Assembly: GCA_003327425.1 (NCBI GenBank)
Contig: QOQW01000006.1
Coordinates: forward strand, 62,001 to 126,000
DNA: 64,000 nucleotides
Direction: 5' to 3'
Origin: Candidatus Ozemibacter sibiricus
GTDB taxonomy: Bacteria > Muiribacteriota > Ozemobacteria > Ozemobacterales > Ozemobacteraceae
A program made the translations under genes and the position numbers. A model generated the notes under the pieces. That model saw only the letters and a list, made by a program, of their open reading frames with translations, searched no databases and was not told where the DNA came from. Positions within the stretch are counted from its first letter, which is position 1. Each line of letters opens with the position of its first letter. This document shows positions 45,501 to 53,259 of the stretch, piece by piece.

Positions 45501-46712
45501 CTGCAGCATGAGCGGGGCGAGGCGCGCGCCATTCTGGCGCAGGGCGGGTTTCAGATCGGACAGCAGGGCCCCGTCGATGAACTCCATGACCAGGAAGGGG
45601 CGCTGCGTGGCGCGGTCGGTGCCCGAGGCGTAGATGTTGAGCACGTTGGGATGGCCGACCGTGGCCAGCAGTTGCCCTTCTTGCAGGAATCGCTCGACGA
45701 CGCCCGGCACCTTCATGGTCTCTTCGCTCATGACCTTGATGGCCACGGTGCGGTTCAAGGTGGTATCGAGCGCTTTGTAGACCTTGCCCATGCCTCCTGC
45801 GCCGATCTCGGCGATGATGCGGTAGATCTCGCCGATCATCTGGGTGTCTCCGCCCGTCGCGGTGTCGGCCGGGCGCAGGCGGTGCAGCTCCCGTTTCAAG
45901 GCTTCGATGATGTCGGGAATGGCCGGGCGCTGTTCGGGCTTCTTGGCCAGGATGCGCCGGAACAACCCGGACAGGTTCTTCCCGACCGGGAGGGCTTCGA
46001 ACTCGGGCCAGGGCGGCTCCTGATTGAGGTGCTGGAGGGCGACCGACAGGCCGGGGTCGGTGGCGTCCTTCTCGGCTTCGAAGGGCAGCTTGCCGACGAG
46101 GAGTTCCCAGAACATGATGCCAAGGGAATAGATGTCGGAGGCGGCGGTGATCTCCGCCTTGCCCAGGCACTGCTCGGGCGACATGTAGTGCGGGGTGCCG
46201 ATGGCCACGCCGGTGCGGGTCATCTTGGCCGAGGTCTTGGCGATGCCGAAATCGACGAGCTTGAGCTGGCCGGTCTTGTCGATGAGCACGTTGGCCGGTT
46301 TGAGATCGCGATGGATGACCCCTTTCTGGTGGCAGGCATGGATGCCGCCCAGCAGGGTGATCATATTCTGCAGCAAATGGGCCGGATCTTTGTGCAGCTC
46401 GTCGCGATGATCTTCGAGGGTCTGCCCTTCGACGAATTCCATGACCAGGAAGGGAATGCCGGTCGGCTCGTCGACGCCGGCGGCATAGACCTCGATGATG
46501 ACCGGGTGCCGCACCATGGCCAGGATGCGTCCCTCGTTGAGGAACCGCTGGACCACCGACTGGTCTTTGGCCGCGTCGGGATGCATGATCTTGACCGCCA
46601 CTTCGCGTTGCAGGTTGATGTCGGTGGCGCGGAAGACCATTCCCATGCCGCCCGCGCCGAGGCGGGCGATGATCCGATAGTTCTTCCCCAGGATCTGATC
46701 TTTCTGGAGCAT
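42600..46712 (-). CDS. tandem Ser/Thr kinase receptor with helical repeats
   Basis: A 1370-residue paralogue of the kinase at 3839-9211. Two kinase domains (about residues 12-275 and 298-560) are each complete: GAGGMGMVF and GAGGMGKVY loops, VAVK and VAIK, HRDLKPAN and HRDLKPSN, DFG, GTPxYMSPEQC. A membrane helix lies at about 602-625, then a Pro/Ala/Thr-rich linker, then helical repeats. Near the C-terminus a unit of about 95 residues is duplicated: one copy has ALIDIAEEHTSYRSWDLANQ and the other SLIDIAEEHGSYQDYKAAAA, each followed by a PNHP turn typical of TPR. There is no beta-helix here. The promoter gives an almost leaderless message. Confidence 0.93.
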   Translation of the reverse strand: MLQKDQILGKNYRIIARLGAGGMGMVFRATDINLQREVAVKIMHPDAAKDQSVVQRFLNEGRILAMVRHPVIIEVYAAGVDEPTGIPFLVMEFVEGQTLEDHRDELHKDPAHLLQNMITLLGGIHACHQKGVIHRDLKPANVLIDKTGQLKLVDFGIAKTSAKMTRTGVAIGTPHYMSPEQCLGKAEITAASDIYSLGIMFWELLVGKLPFEAEKDATDPGLSVALQHLNQEPPWPEFEALPVGKNLSGLFRRILAKKPEQRPAIPDIIEALKRELHRLRPADTATGGDTQMIGEIYRIIAEIGAGGMGKVYKALDTTLNRTVAIKVMSEETMKVPGVVERFLQEGQLLATVGHPNVLNIYASGTDRATQRPFLVMEFIDGALLSDLKPALRQNGARLAPLMLQLLEGLRACHAKGIIHRDLKPSNIMVTREGLLKIFDFGIAKAHANLTRTGTTVGTPQYMSPEQCTGKREITAKSDIYSVGIIFWELIFGEPPFKAEEASNPELSIALQHIQATLPMAALPEGSVFLPFLPMVRRMLDKDPANRPEIDEIIATLEQFIEQNPAASGAESALTRRKRLSQQRSSVKSLFDSAQREQQGGGWKIWAGGFLALAAVGLGVWLGLGRPGWPPTPASTPGPEPTSVAGLATTPQPGASPPAPGSDLHPPISPPGAEVAPAVPAGASVAAVPPTTPAVATGSGPSALLPPTGITSLASPDKPEATALTAAATATGAPVASAPLAVAPTPPPAIASAVVTEPPTVSPSLASSPAGESQATATAPTAPSTDLAARAAAFQADLDARLAVLTPPASTAHIAADLQRLATEFERPAEAAQRRQALLDRYAAALLAAREADPVRALAIVEEALVLAPDHPIMAKEKQALLSRLATERAQAEATVQEAERLAREILTRDAPELAERLARLRANGQTALADRLLTQARDGLLERALQAGTAAEFAALQKRGLSLLSATDPARPALEQAFAERRAARQAALLARWQGIIAKHNPEPTPKSLAAKLKTLLEDEGKEVVAKLEPIVRARYLSEARRLAKGNPSQALGILKGLQFLKLPDPDGEARKLHDQLAEKVKAVSSSEQPAPEPVSSAPPSTAEPAVSSTPTADPKLTVEEIVTQLDALTSTENVLGQVETIASLLQALDKKKAKAQAADYRERAVKALIDIAEEHTSYRSWDLANQTLAQARRLSPNHPQIKRVQQLILAGGGTVSEAPATPPDSSSAPPTAPADRPEPGTPGSPPGTPPKTPAAPPAVPAPPPPPADADLPKDKAAIIARLEELVQPDSAATNVGAIIELARRLEKLGAGGKAKELRQKAVRSLIDIAEEHGSYQDYKAAAATYQKVLQIIPNHPEALQGLEVLKGKQ

Positions 46713-46718
46713 GGACCC

Positions 46719-46747
46719 ACTGTACTTGTATTGCCAGACCCCGTCAA
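46719..46747 (-). promoter_or_regulatory. promoter of the second tandem-kinase gene
   Basis: Minus strand TTGACG (46747-46742), 17-bp spacer, TACAGT (46724-46719). The predicted transcription start falls at the A of the ATG (46712), so the message is probably leaderless. Same -35 and spacer as the first tandem-kinase gene. Confidence 0.68.
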
Positions 46748-46797
46748 GAAATCCCGCGCCGGCAGGAGGAGGAACGAAGACCAGGGAATTCAGGATT

Positions 46798-46827
46798 TTG
46801 TCAGGTCCGAGGGTCGCGTGGTAAAGT
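46798..46827 (+). promoter_or_regulatory. promoter of the M30-like peptidase gene
   Basis: TTGTCA (46798-46803), 18-bp spacer, TAAAGT (46822-46827). It gives a leader of about 46 bases to the ATG at 46880. Confidence 0.5.
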
Positions 46828-46879
46828 GGGATGCCCTCACCGGCAGGTGATCAGGGCGACTTCAAGAAAGGAACTCTCT

Positions 46880-48466
46880 ATGGCGAAAACCATTCGTCCC
46901 GTTCTGCCCCTGGCCCTGCTGGGCCTGGTGGCCTTCATCCTGCTTGGCTGCGGTGGCGGCGGTGGTGGCGGAAGCAGCGGCGTGGGGGCGACCGTGCCCG
47001 AGACTCCTCCCACCCTCGACGGTCTGGCCCGCCCGGCGGGGTACCAGAGCTCTGGCTTTCCGGTGACCGAGCCCACCATCACCCTGCCCGGCTTCGGCGC
47101 GGACAATAAAGCACTGGCGATTTTCGCCAATACCTACGCGAGTGAGAAAAGCGGTCAGTTGACCGCCTCGCTGGGAACTCCCGCCAGTCTGCGCCTGGCT
47201 CAGCGCCCCGCCGACGCCGGCCAGACCATGACGGGGTCCGTTCCTGGCGCCGCCTTTCTGCAGCGCTTGCGGCAGTGGCAGGCCGCGCTGCCCGTGGGGA
47301 CGGGCGGGCGAGCCTCTCTGCGGGCGACGCCGCGGGCGGCCACGCTCAACGAACAGGTGACCTTCCAGATGCCCAAAGACCAGGTGGCGATTCCGGTCAC
47401 CGCGATCTGCCGCAAGATCGTCGATCTGCCCGGCGTCACCACCGGGGGCAAAGTCTGCTTCTTCGTCGATAAAGATGACGGCTATTCCACCGATACCACC
47501 GGCAAATTCATCGATACCCTGGCCGATCACTGGGTCGGCGTCAACGGCCAGACCAGCATTTACACGACGGTACGGCAGATCTTCGGCGAAGAGCCGCCGG
47601 CCACCTTCAACAACCTGGCCCTGGGCAACGACATCATCATTCTGATCACCTCGAAGGTGAGCACCATCGATCGCTACCTGGCCGGGTTTTTCTGGTCGGG
47701 CGACCTCATCGCGGGATCATCACCTTCCTCCAATCAGCGCAAGATGTTCTACCTGACCAACATCACGGCGCCTGAGGTGCCGGATCTGACCGAGACCACC
47801 ATGGCCAGCACCATGGCCCATGAGTTCCAGCACATGGTCAATTTCTACCAGCGGCATCTCAAAGGGTTGCAGGAGGATACTTGGCTCAATGAAGCCATGT
47901 CGGGCTATGCCGAGCATGTGTGCGGGTTCTCGGCAGCCACCAACAACCAGTCCAAGGCTTTGCAGATCAACCGCTATTTCGAGGCAGGCAAGATGCCGAC
48001 GGTTTCCCTGACCAACTGGAAGGATGACCATGAGAACTATGGCCTGGTCTACCTCTTCGGCACCTGGCTGGGGCAGAAATTCTCGCCCAATAAAGACGGG
48101 ACGGTCAAGAACCTGCTGGCTTCAGCCTTCAAAGGCGAGCAAGCGGTCGCCCAGTTCGCCGGCGAGAGTTTCGACAAGGTTTTCTCCAAGTTCATGGTCA
48201 TGCTGGCCGTCAACAACCCCGATGATCCGATCTATGGCATCACCGGCCTCGACCTGAAGGGAACGTTCACCTACGGTGGCGGACTGGCCCCTGTCACCCT
48301 GACGGGCCCGCAACCTCCGGTGGCTTTCAACGGCTATCCCTACAATACTGGCTCGATCACCATCGCGCCGCGCGCCGGCTTCGCCGTGGCCTTGGGCAAC
48401 GGGAACGGTTCGACCTTGACGTTGCGATTCACGACCTCGGCTTCCGCCTTCCAGCTTCACAAGTAG
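46880..48466 (+). CDS. lipoprotein metallopeptidase, M30 (hyicolysin)-like
   Basis: A 528-residue secreted lipoprotein. The signal peptide ends in FILLGCGGGG, a clear lipobox with cysteine at about residue 23. The zinc site is visible: MAHEFQHM (His314, Glu315, His318) and, 20 residues on, WLNEAMSGYAEH, where Glu338 is the likely third ligand. This layout fits the M30/hyicolysin group. The N-terminal 290 residues have a prodomain-like linker and a beta-rich part; the last 120 residues form a beta-sandwich-like tail. AAAGGA precedes the ATG. Confidence 0.85.
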   Translation: MAKTIRPVLPLALLGLVAFILLGCGGGGGGGSSGVGATVPETPPTLDGLARPAGYQSSGFPVTEPTITLPGFGADNKALAIFANTYASEKSGQLTASLGTPASLRLAQRPADAGQTMTGSVPGAAFLQRLRQWQAALPVGTGGRASLRATPRAATLNEQVTFQMPKDQVAIPVTAICRKIVDLPGVTTGGKVCFFVDKDDGYSTDTTGKFIDTLADHWVGVNGQTSIYTTVRQIFGEEPPATFNNLALGNDIIILITSKVSTIDRYLAGFFWSGDLIAGSSPSSNQRKMFYLTNITAPEVPDLTETTMASTMAHEFQHMVNFYQRHLKGLQEDTWLNEAMSGYAEHVCGFSAATNNQSKALQINRYFEAGKMPTVSLTNWKDDHENYGLVYLFGTWLGQKFSPNKDGTVKNLLASAFKGEQAVAQFAGESFDKVFSKFMVMLAVNNPDDPIYGITGLDLKGTFTYGGGLAPVTLTGPQPPVAFNGYPYNTGSITIAPRAGFAVALGNGNGSTLTLRFTTSASAFQLHK

Positions 48467-48487
48467 TCTCGAACCCCCGGGTGCTGG

Positions 48488-48522
48488 CTTCCCTGGGCGG
48501 CCTTCGCCGCTGCCCGGGGAAG
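48488..48522 (+). terminator. possible terminator of the M30-like gene
   Basis: A large inverted repeat: CTTCCC and GGGC and GGC pair with GCC, GCCC and GGGAAG around a CTTC loop, followed by CCTTTCT. The T-run is weak. It lies between two convergent genes. Confidence 0.45.
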
Positions 48523-48548
48523 ATCCTTTCTGGGAGGGTTCAGGACGG

Positions 48549-49535
48549 CTAAGGCAGAGTGACGATCATGCCGGGCCCCTTCTTACGAGCCGCGAACAGA
48601 GCCGATTGGACACGCCAGACCAGATCGTCGAGGGTCTCGTTCGGACGCAGCCCGGTGATGCCGATCGAACTCGAGGTGACGATCCGGCGGTCGGTGAAAT
48701 CGCGGGCGGCCAGGTTCTGGCGGAACCGCTTCATCACGGCCTCGGCCTGCTCGGGGGGCGTGTTGGGCATGAAGGCGATGAACTCGTCGGTGCCGGCCAC
48801 GCCGACCACATCGACCCCGCGCAGGCAGGCCTTCAGCTCGTCGGCCACGCCGACCAGGACGGCTTGCCCTCGTTCGAGGCCATGCAGGTTGAGGATCTGC
48901 TTGAAGTTGTCGAGGTCGAGCAGGATGACCGACAGCGGCCAGCCGAAGCGCCCGCTTTTGTTGACTTCTTCGCCCAGCTTGTGCATGAAGAACGAATTGC
49001 ACAGCAGCCCGGTCACCGGGTCGAACCGCCGCAGCTCGGCCAGGGCCTTGAAGGTTTCCTCTCGTTCTAACACGATAGAGACGGCGCCACCCACGGCGAG
49101 GAAGAAATTCTTGACGTGCGTATCGACCGGAAAGGGCTCGGCGAAATAGCTGGCCAGGAAGCCCAGGGTACGTCCGCCGTAGCTGATGCGGGTGGCCACG
49201 GCCAGGGCGTAGTCCTTCTCGAGGAAGAGTTCTCGGTAATCTTCCTGGGGAGAATCTTTGGTGACCACCACCAGCGGTTCGGCATAGAACAAGCGGCCGA
49301 TCAGATTGTTGCCGACGCACCGCCGGAACTCGCAACTGGCGCTGCGAAAGACATCCTTGCAATGGACAGCTTCGATGTAATCGGTCTTGGGATTCTTCAG
49401 CGCGATGATCGACTGCTCGGCATGCAGATGCACTTTCAGGCAGTCGAAGATCTTCTGCAGGATCCGGGTGGCGGAGGTTTCGGTGGTGATGCCTTGCAAG
49501 GCATGGCAGAGGGCGGTCAACAGACGGTCTTTCAT
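48549..49535 (-). CDS. GAF-GGDEF protein with a degenerate GGDEF motif
   Basis: A 328-residue cytoplasmic protein. The N-terminal half (about residues 15-160) resembles a GAF-like sensor domain, with cysteines at AVHCKDVF and SASCEFRRC. The C-terminal GGDEF domain begins at RRFDPVTGLLCNSFF and has ILLDLDNFKQ, but its active-site motif reads AGTDEF instead of GGDEF (about residues 244-249). It may still make c-di-GMP, or act as a GTP or c-di-GMP sensor. ATG at 49535 has GGGAGG in ideal position. A divergent DUF457 gene starts 396 bases away. Confidence 0.85.
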   Translation of the reverse strand: MKDRLLTALCHALQGITTETSATRILQKIFDCLKVHLHAEQSIIALKNPKTDYIEAVHCKDVFRSASCEFRRCVGNNLIGRLFYAEPLVVVTKDSPQEDYRELFLEKDYALAVATRISYGGRTLGFLASYFAEPFPVDTHVKNFFLAVGGAVSIVLEREETFKALAELRRFDPVTGLLCNSFFMHKLGEEVNKSGRFGWPLSVILLDLDNFKQILNLHGLERGQAVLVGVADELKACLRGVDVVGVAGTDEFIAFMPNTPPEQAEAVMKRFRQNLAARDFTDRRIVTSSSIGITGLRPNETLDDLVWRVQSALFAARKKGPGMIVTLP

Positions 49536-49931
49536 GGGGCCTCCCGTGGCGGTGCCTGGTTCCGCCCAGGACACCGATCATTTCGTTCTTTCCTTGAATA
49601 TAGTTGATGTCGCAAGGCAAACGCAAACTGGCACCTTGGTGCTGGCAAAATGACGCCTCGCCTTGAATCTGAGGTCACGGTCTGACCAACTCCAGAAGTC
49701 GAGGCAACCGGCTGGCCGCCGCAAGGGGGAGAGGGGCGGTTGCCCCGGGCGTTGTGGTCGGGAGGGAAGAGGCGCCTCGACTTCGAGGGCCCTCGAGGGG
49801 GGCCTGTCTGGTGGCAAGCCCAGGGCGCAGGCCCATCGGCGAACGGCCGTGCCGGCCCTCTTGCCGCGCGGTCCGCGAGATGGTACTCTGCTTGCTGACG
49901 GCCAGGCATGGCCGTCGAAGAGGAGGTTGAC
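49536..49931. other. divergent intergenic region with nested palindromes
   Basis: Separates the GAF-GGDEF gene from the DUF457 gene. It has a CCTCGA/TCGAGG hairpin (49775-49788) that overlaps a 14-base perfect palindrome TCGAGGGCCCTCGA (49783-49796), and a rightward promoter (49861-49889). No reading frame with a ribosome binding site is seen. The palindromes could be a regulator site. Confidence 0.45.
49861..49889 (+). promoter_or_regulatory. possible promoter of the DUF457 gene
   Basis: TTGCCG (49861-49866), 17-bp spacer, TACTCT (49884-49889) with an upstream TGG. Start of transcription near 49896 would leave about 36 bases of leader. Confidence 0.4.
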
Positions 49932-50921
49932 ATGGATCCGGTGTCGCACAGCCTGGCGGCCATGGGCGCCGCCCACCTCGTCGGCGGGCAGACCCTCGGC
50001 CGGCGGGTGTTGTGGGTCGGGCTGCTTGCCGGGTTTCTGCCCGATATCGATGTGCTGTTCCGGTGGGGCGGCGACGGTCTGTCCCATCTCTACCTCCATC
50101 GCCATTTCACCCATTCCCTGCTCCTCATGCCGGTGGGAGCCACTCTGGCCGCCGCGCCGTTCCTGCGGGGGGCGGCCTGGCAGGAGCACCGGGGCGTTCT
50201 CTGGCTGAGCGCCCTCGCCGCCTATGCCAGCCACCTGTTCCTCGACCTGTTGACCAGTTACGGCACCCTCGTCTATTGGCCTTTTTCCTCGCAACGCGTG
50301 GCCTGGGACATTTTGGCCATCGTCGATCTGCCCTTCACGCTGCTGCTCCTCGGCCTGCTGTTGACCTCGGTGTTCAGCCCGTCGCGACCGGCGGTCGGGG
50401 TGGCACTGCTGCTCGTGGCCCTCTGGATCGGCTTCGGCATCGTCCAGCGGGAGCGCGGGCTCGCCCTCCAGGCGGCGCTGGCGGCCCGACGAGGGCATGG
50501 CGAGCGCTATGGGCGGGTGATTCCGACGCTGGGCAATCCGTTCGTCTGGCGGTCGATCTACCGCGCCGGCGACCGGCTGTATGCAGATGCCATCCGACTT
50601 CCCCTCTGGGGAACCGGACAAATCGAGCCCGGCGAAAGTCTGCCCTTGGTGGTGCCGCCGACCCTGGCGGCCGACCTGCCGGCCCCCGAACGCGCGCAGG
50701 TCGAGCGGTTCGCCTGGTTCGCCGACGGCTTCCTCGCCTGGGCCCCGCATGATCCGCAGATCCTCTGCGACATGCGGTATTCGCGAACGCCGGGCGCCTT
50801 TCAGCCTCTCTGGGGCATCCGGTTGGCCAAGGGGGAATCCCCTCGCCTGGTTCGGTTCGGGCTGCGGTCATCGCCGGCGGCGGGGTCGGCCCCTGGCACC
50901 ACCGATCCGGGGCCAGGGTAG
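49932..50921 (+). CDS. YdjM/DUF457-type membrane hydrolase-like protein
   Basis: A 329-residue membrane protein. The start MDPVSHSLAAMGAAHLVGG, then PDIDVLF, HRHFTHSLLL and ASHLFLDLLTSYG form the usual histidine and aspartate series of the DUF457/YdjM family of metal-dependent membrane hydrolases. About five helices fill the first 190 residues; the last 140 are soluble. AGGAGG sits 6 bases before ATG 49932. No function beyond the family can be given. Confidence 0.85.
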   Translation: MDPVSHSLAAMGAAHLVGGQTLGRRVLWVGLLAGFLPDIDVLFRWGGDGLSHLYLHRHFTHSLLLMPVGATLAAAPFLRGAAWQEHRGVLWLSALAAYASHLFLDLLTSYGTLVYWPFSSQRVAWDILAIVDLPFTLLLLGLLLTSVFSPSRPAVGVALLLVALWIGFGIVQRERGLALQAALAARRGHGERYGRVIPTLGNPFVWRSIYRAGDRLYADAIRLPLWGTGQIEPGESLPLVVPPTLAADLPAPERAQVERFAWFADGFLAWAPHDPQILCDMRYSRTPGAFQPLWGIRLAKGESPRLVRFGLRSSPAAGSAPGTTDPGPG

Positions 50922-50967
50922 ACCTCCCCGCTTCTTTCCGTTCCCGATCCCGGGCCGGCCGGTCGTA

Positions 50968-51009
50968 AGCTCGCGAGGACCCACCCAGCGTCCGCTGAGG
51001 TGGGCGAGC
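50968..51009. terminator. hairpin between convergent genes, possible bidirectional terminator
   Basis: CCCACC and CAGCG pair with CGCTG and GGTGGG around a two-base loop with one bulged A; outer GCTCG pairs with CGAGC. No T-run on either side. It sits 46 bases after the DUF457 stop and 18 bases past the end of the opposing gene. Confidence 0.45.
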
Positions 51010-51026
51010 TGCCTGGTGAATCGGGC

Positions 51027-51941
51027 CTAGCGGCCGTCGCGCGCCGGGCGGACCACTCCGCGCCGAAGGGCGGCCGCGACCTTGTGCAGATCGATGCTGG
51101 TGGCGAGTCTGACCAGCTCAGGATCGGACAGGAGGGCCCGGATCTTGGGGTGCTGCAGCAGTTGGGCCGGATTCTCGCCACGTTCGACCAGCCCGCGCAG
51201 CTCCTGATCTTGAGCCAGTTCCTGCAGGCGCGGATGCTGCGCCAGCGGTTCGAACTGGCGAAACAGGGCTTCCCGATCGATCTGCTGCGGATCGAAGCCT
51301 TGACGCAGCTCGGTGGCCACTTTCAACAATTCGATGGTGCCTGACGCGCTCTCCGGTACCAGGGGAGCGACGGCCTGCTCGACCAGGGAGGTGGCCAGGG
51401 GATGGCCGGTGGTCGGGACCTCAGTCGCCCCGGAGAGGGGGCTGAGGGTCAGGGCGAATCCCACCACGCCGACCAGCAGCACGGCTTCTACCCCCCCGAG
51501 CAGGAACCCGGCGCAGCGGTCGAGGGGCCCCGGCAGTTGGCTCTGATCTTTGATGAAATAGAGCAGAACCGCTACCCCCAGATAGGTGAACAGGAAGCCG
51601 GTGTAGAACCCGAGGATCGTGCCGAGAACGCCCTGAGCGCCGAAAAGGCCCGCGAAGAATTCCTTCCCGAAGAAGCCGACGGCCAGCCCTCCGCCCAATT
51701 GGGCCAGCGAGAGGAATTCCCACAAACCGCCGACCAGCGAGGCTTTCCAGCCGAAGTAAAGGGCGGTGGCCGCGGTGGCCAGATTGATGGGGACATCGAT
51801 GGAGGGGAACCGCTGCCAGTGCGCGCCGATCACGCCGAGGGCGATGAGCCAGGTGGCGAGCACCAGCGGTTCGGGGGTGCGCCACCGGGCTCGATCAGGT
51901 GGTGGCGGTGGCGAAGGGGGCGGGGAGTGGACCAGCGCCAT
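51027..51941 (-). CDS. CvpA-family membrane protein
   Basis: A 304-residue membrane protein with four helices (about residues 28-160) and a soluble C-terminal part. The helical part has VPINLATAATALYFGWKASL and GFYTGFLFTYLGVAVLLYFI, resembling CvpA/colicin V production proteins, which also affect envelope integrity. The N-terminus is Pro-rich. It is the last gene of the pyrH-to-cvpA operon, beginning 31 bases after the rseP stop. The C-terminal half (about 180-304) is longer than typical CvpA and predicted helical. Confidence 0.72.
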   Translation of the reverse strand: MALVHSPPPSPPPPPDRARWRTPEPLVLATWLIALGVIGAHWQRFPSIDVPINLATAATALYFGWKASLVGGLWEFLSLAQLGGGLAVGFFGKEFFAGLFGAQGVLGTILGFYTGFLFTYLGVAVLLYFIKDQSQLPGPLDRCAGFLLGGVEAVLLVGVVGFALTLSPLSGATEVPTTGHPLATSLVEQAVAPLVPESASGTIELLKVATELRQGFDPQQIDREALFRQFEPLAQHPRLQELAQDQELRGLVERGENPAQLLQHPKIRALLSDPELVRLATSIDLHKVAAALRRGVVRPARDGR

Positions 51942-51972
51942 GGTCTATCTTCGTCGCGCGCATCAGGCGATG

Positions 51973-53238
51973 CTAGAAGAGATTGCGGATGTCCTGGTAG
52001 GTGACCAGCAGGAGCAGGACGAGCAGGAACATCATGCCCACGAAATGAATGCGCTCTTCCCATTTGGGGGTGATGGCGAGCTGCCAGCCCGTCAGGAAGT
52101 TGAGAAAGGCGAAGACCGTCTCGAGCAGCACGAACACGATCCGGCCACCATCAAGCACGGGAAGGGGCAGCAGATTGATCAGACCGATGTTCACTGAGAG
52201 CAGGGCCGTCAGGTAGAGCAGCTCGAAAATGCCTTTGCTCGATTGCTCCTTGATCATCTGCATGATCTTGACGGGGCCCGCGACATCGGCCTGGGTTTCC
52301 CGGGTGATGATCTTGGCCAGGCCGGCCATGGTCTGCAGGATGATGCCCAGGGCGGATTCCCAGCCTTTCTTGATGGCGCGGCCGAGTGGGAGCACCCGGT
52401 AATCGTAGTTGTTGGGCGCCAGACCGATGCCGATCCGGCCAGAACCTGGGGCGCCGGCCGGCACGACGGTGATCTTCAGCACCTCGCGGTTGTGGATGGC
52501 GAACGTACCGTGGTCGTAGCTGTAGTCGTCTTGCAGGAGGCCGCCGCCGAAGCCGGCTTTCGGCACGGGGTTGTCGCGCGCCACATCGAGCACGATGGCC
52601 TGTCCGCCGTGCTTCTGGATGGTGCGGATGGCTTCGCTCCAGTCTTCGATCGGTTCGCCGTTGATGGCCGTGATCAGGTCGCCGGCGCGGATCCCGGCGA
52701 GGCTGGCCGGCTGGCCCGGCATCGCGTCGAGGACCTGGATATTGCTGAGGGGGCCGCCCGCCACGCCGTAGATGATGACGAACAGGACGACGGCCCAGGC
52801 CAGATTCATGATCGATCCCGCGCTGAGGACCAGCGTCCGGACCCAGCGCGATTTGCTGGGGAAGCCCCGGGGATCGTCGGGGTCGACTTTGATCAGATCG
52901 TCCGGATCGACGGCTTCCTCTTCGGCGGGCGAATCGATCTGGGAGTTGTCGGGGGCGCCTTCCGAACCGGTCGCCGGCGGAGGTTCCTCTTCCTCGGGGG
53001 CATCCATGCCGGCCAGGCGGACGAACCCGCCCAGCGGCAGGGGCCGCAGTGAATAGATGGTGTCGCCGAATTTGAGCTTGATCAGGCGGTTGCCGAAGCC
53101 GATGGCGAACTCGATGACCCAGATGCCGGTGAGTTTGGCGGTGGCGTAATGACCCAGCTCGTGGACCAGGGCGATGCTGCCGAGCACGAAGCAGATGGAG
53201 AGGAGGGTCTGGATGACGGTCAGCAGGATATCCAGCAT
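51973..53238 (-). CDS. rseP: site-2 (intramembrane) zinc metalloprotease RseP
   Basis: A 421-residue intramembrane protease that cuts anti-sigma factors and leftover signal peptides. Zinc site HELGH at residues 26-30, a loop with PLPLGGFVRLAGMD, a PDZ domain (about 165-235, with GIRAGDLITAINGEPIEDW), and the third-ligand region LLPLPVLDGGRI near residue 365. Four helices are expected. An unusual acidic insertion of about 40 residues (PEEEEPPPATGSEG onward) lies between the first helices and the PDZ domain. It begins 21 bases after the cdsA stop. Confidence 0.93.
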   Translation of the reverse strand: MLDILLTVIQTLLSICFVLGSIALVHELGHYATAKLTGIWVIEFAIGFGNRLIKLKFGDTIYSLRPLPLGGFVRLAGMDAPEEEEPPPATGSEGAPDNSQIDSPAEEEAVDPDDLIKVDPDDPRGFPSKSRWVRTLVLSAGSIMNLAWAVVLFVIIYGVAGGPLSNIQVLDAMPGQPASLAGIRAGDLITAINGEPIEDWSEAIRTIQKHGGQAIVLDVARDNPVPKAGFGGGLLQDDYSYDHGTFAIHNREVLKITVVPAGAPGSGRIGIGLAPNNYDYRVLPLGRAIKKGWESALGIILQTMAGLAKIITRETQADVAGPVKIMQMIKEQSSKGIFELLYLTALLSVNIGLINLLPLPVLDGGRIVFVLLETVFAFLNFLTGWQLAITPKWEERIHFVGMMFLLVLLLLVTYQDIRNLF

Positions 53239-53259
53239 GGAAGGCCTTTCAACGCAAAA

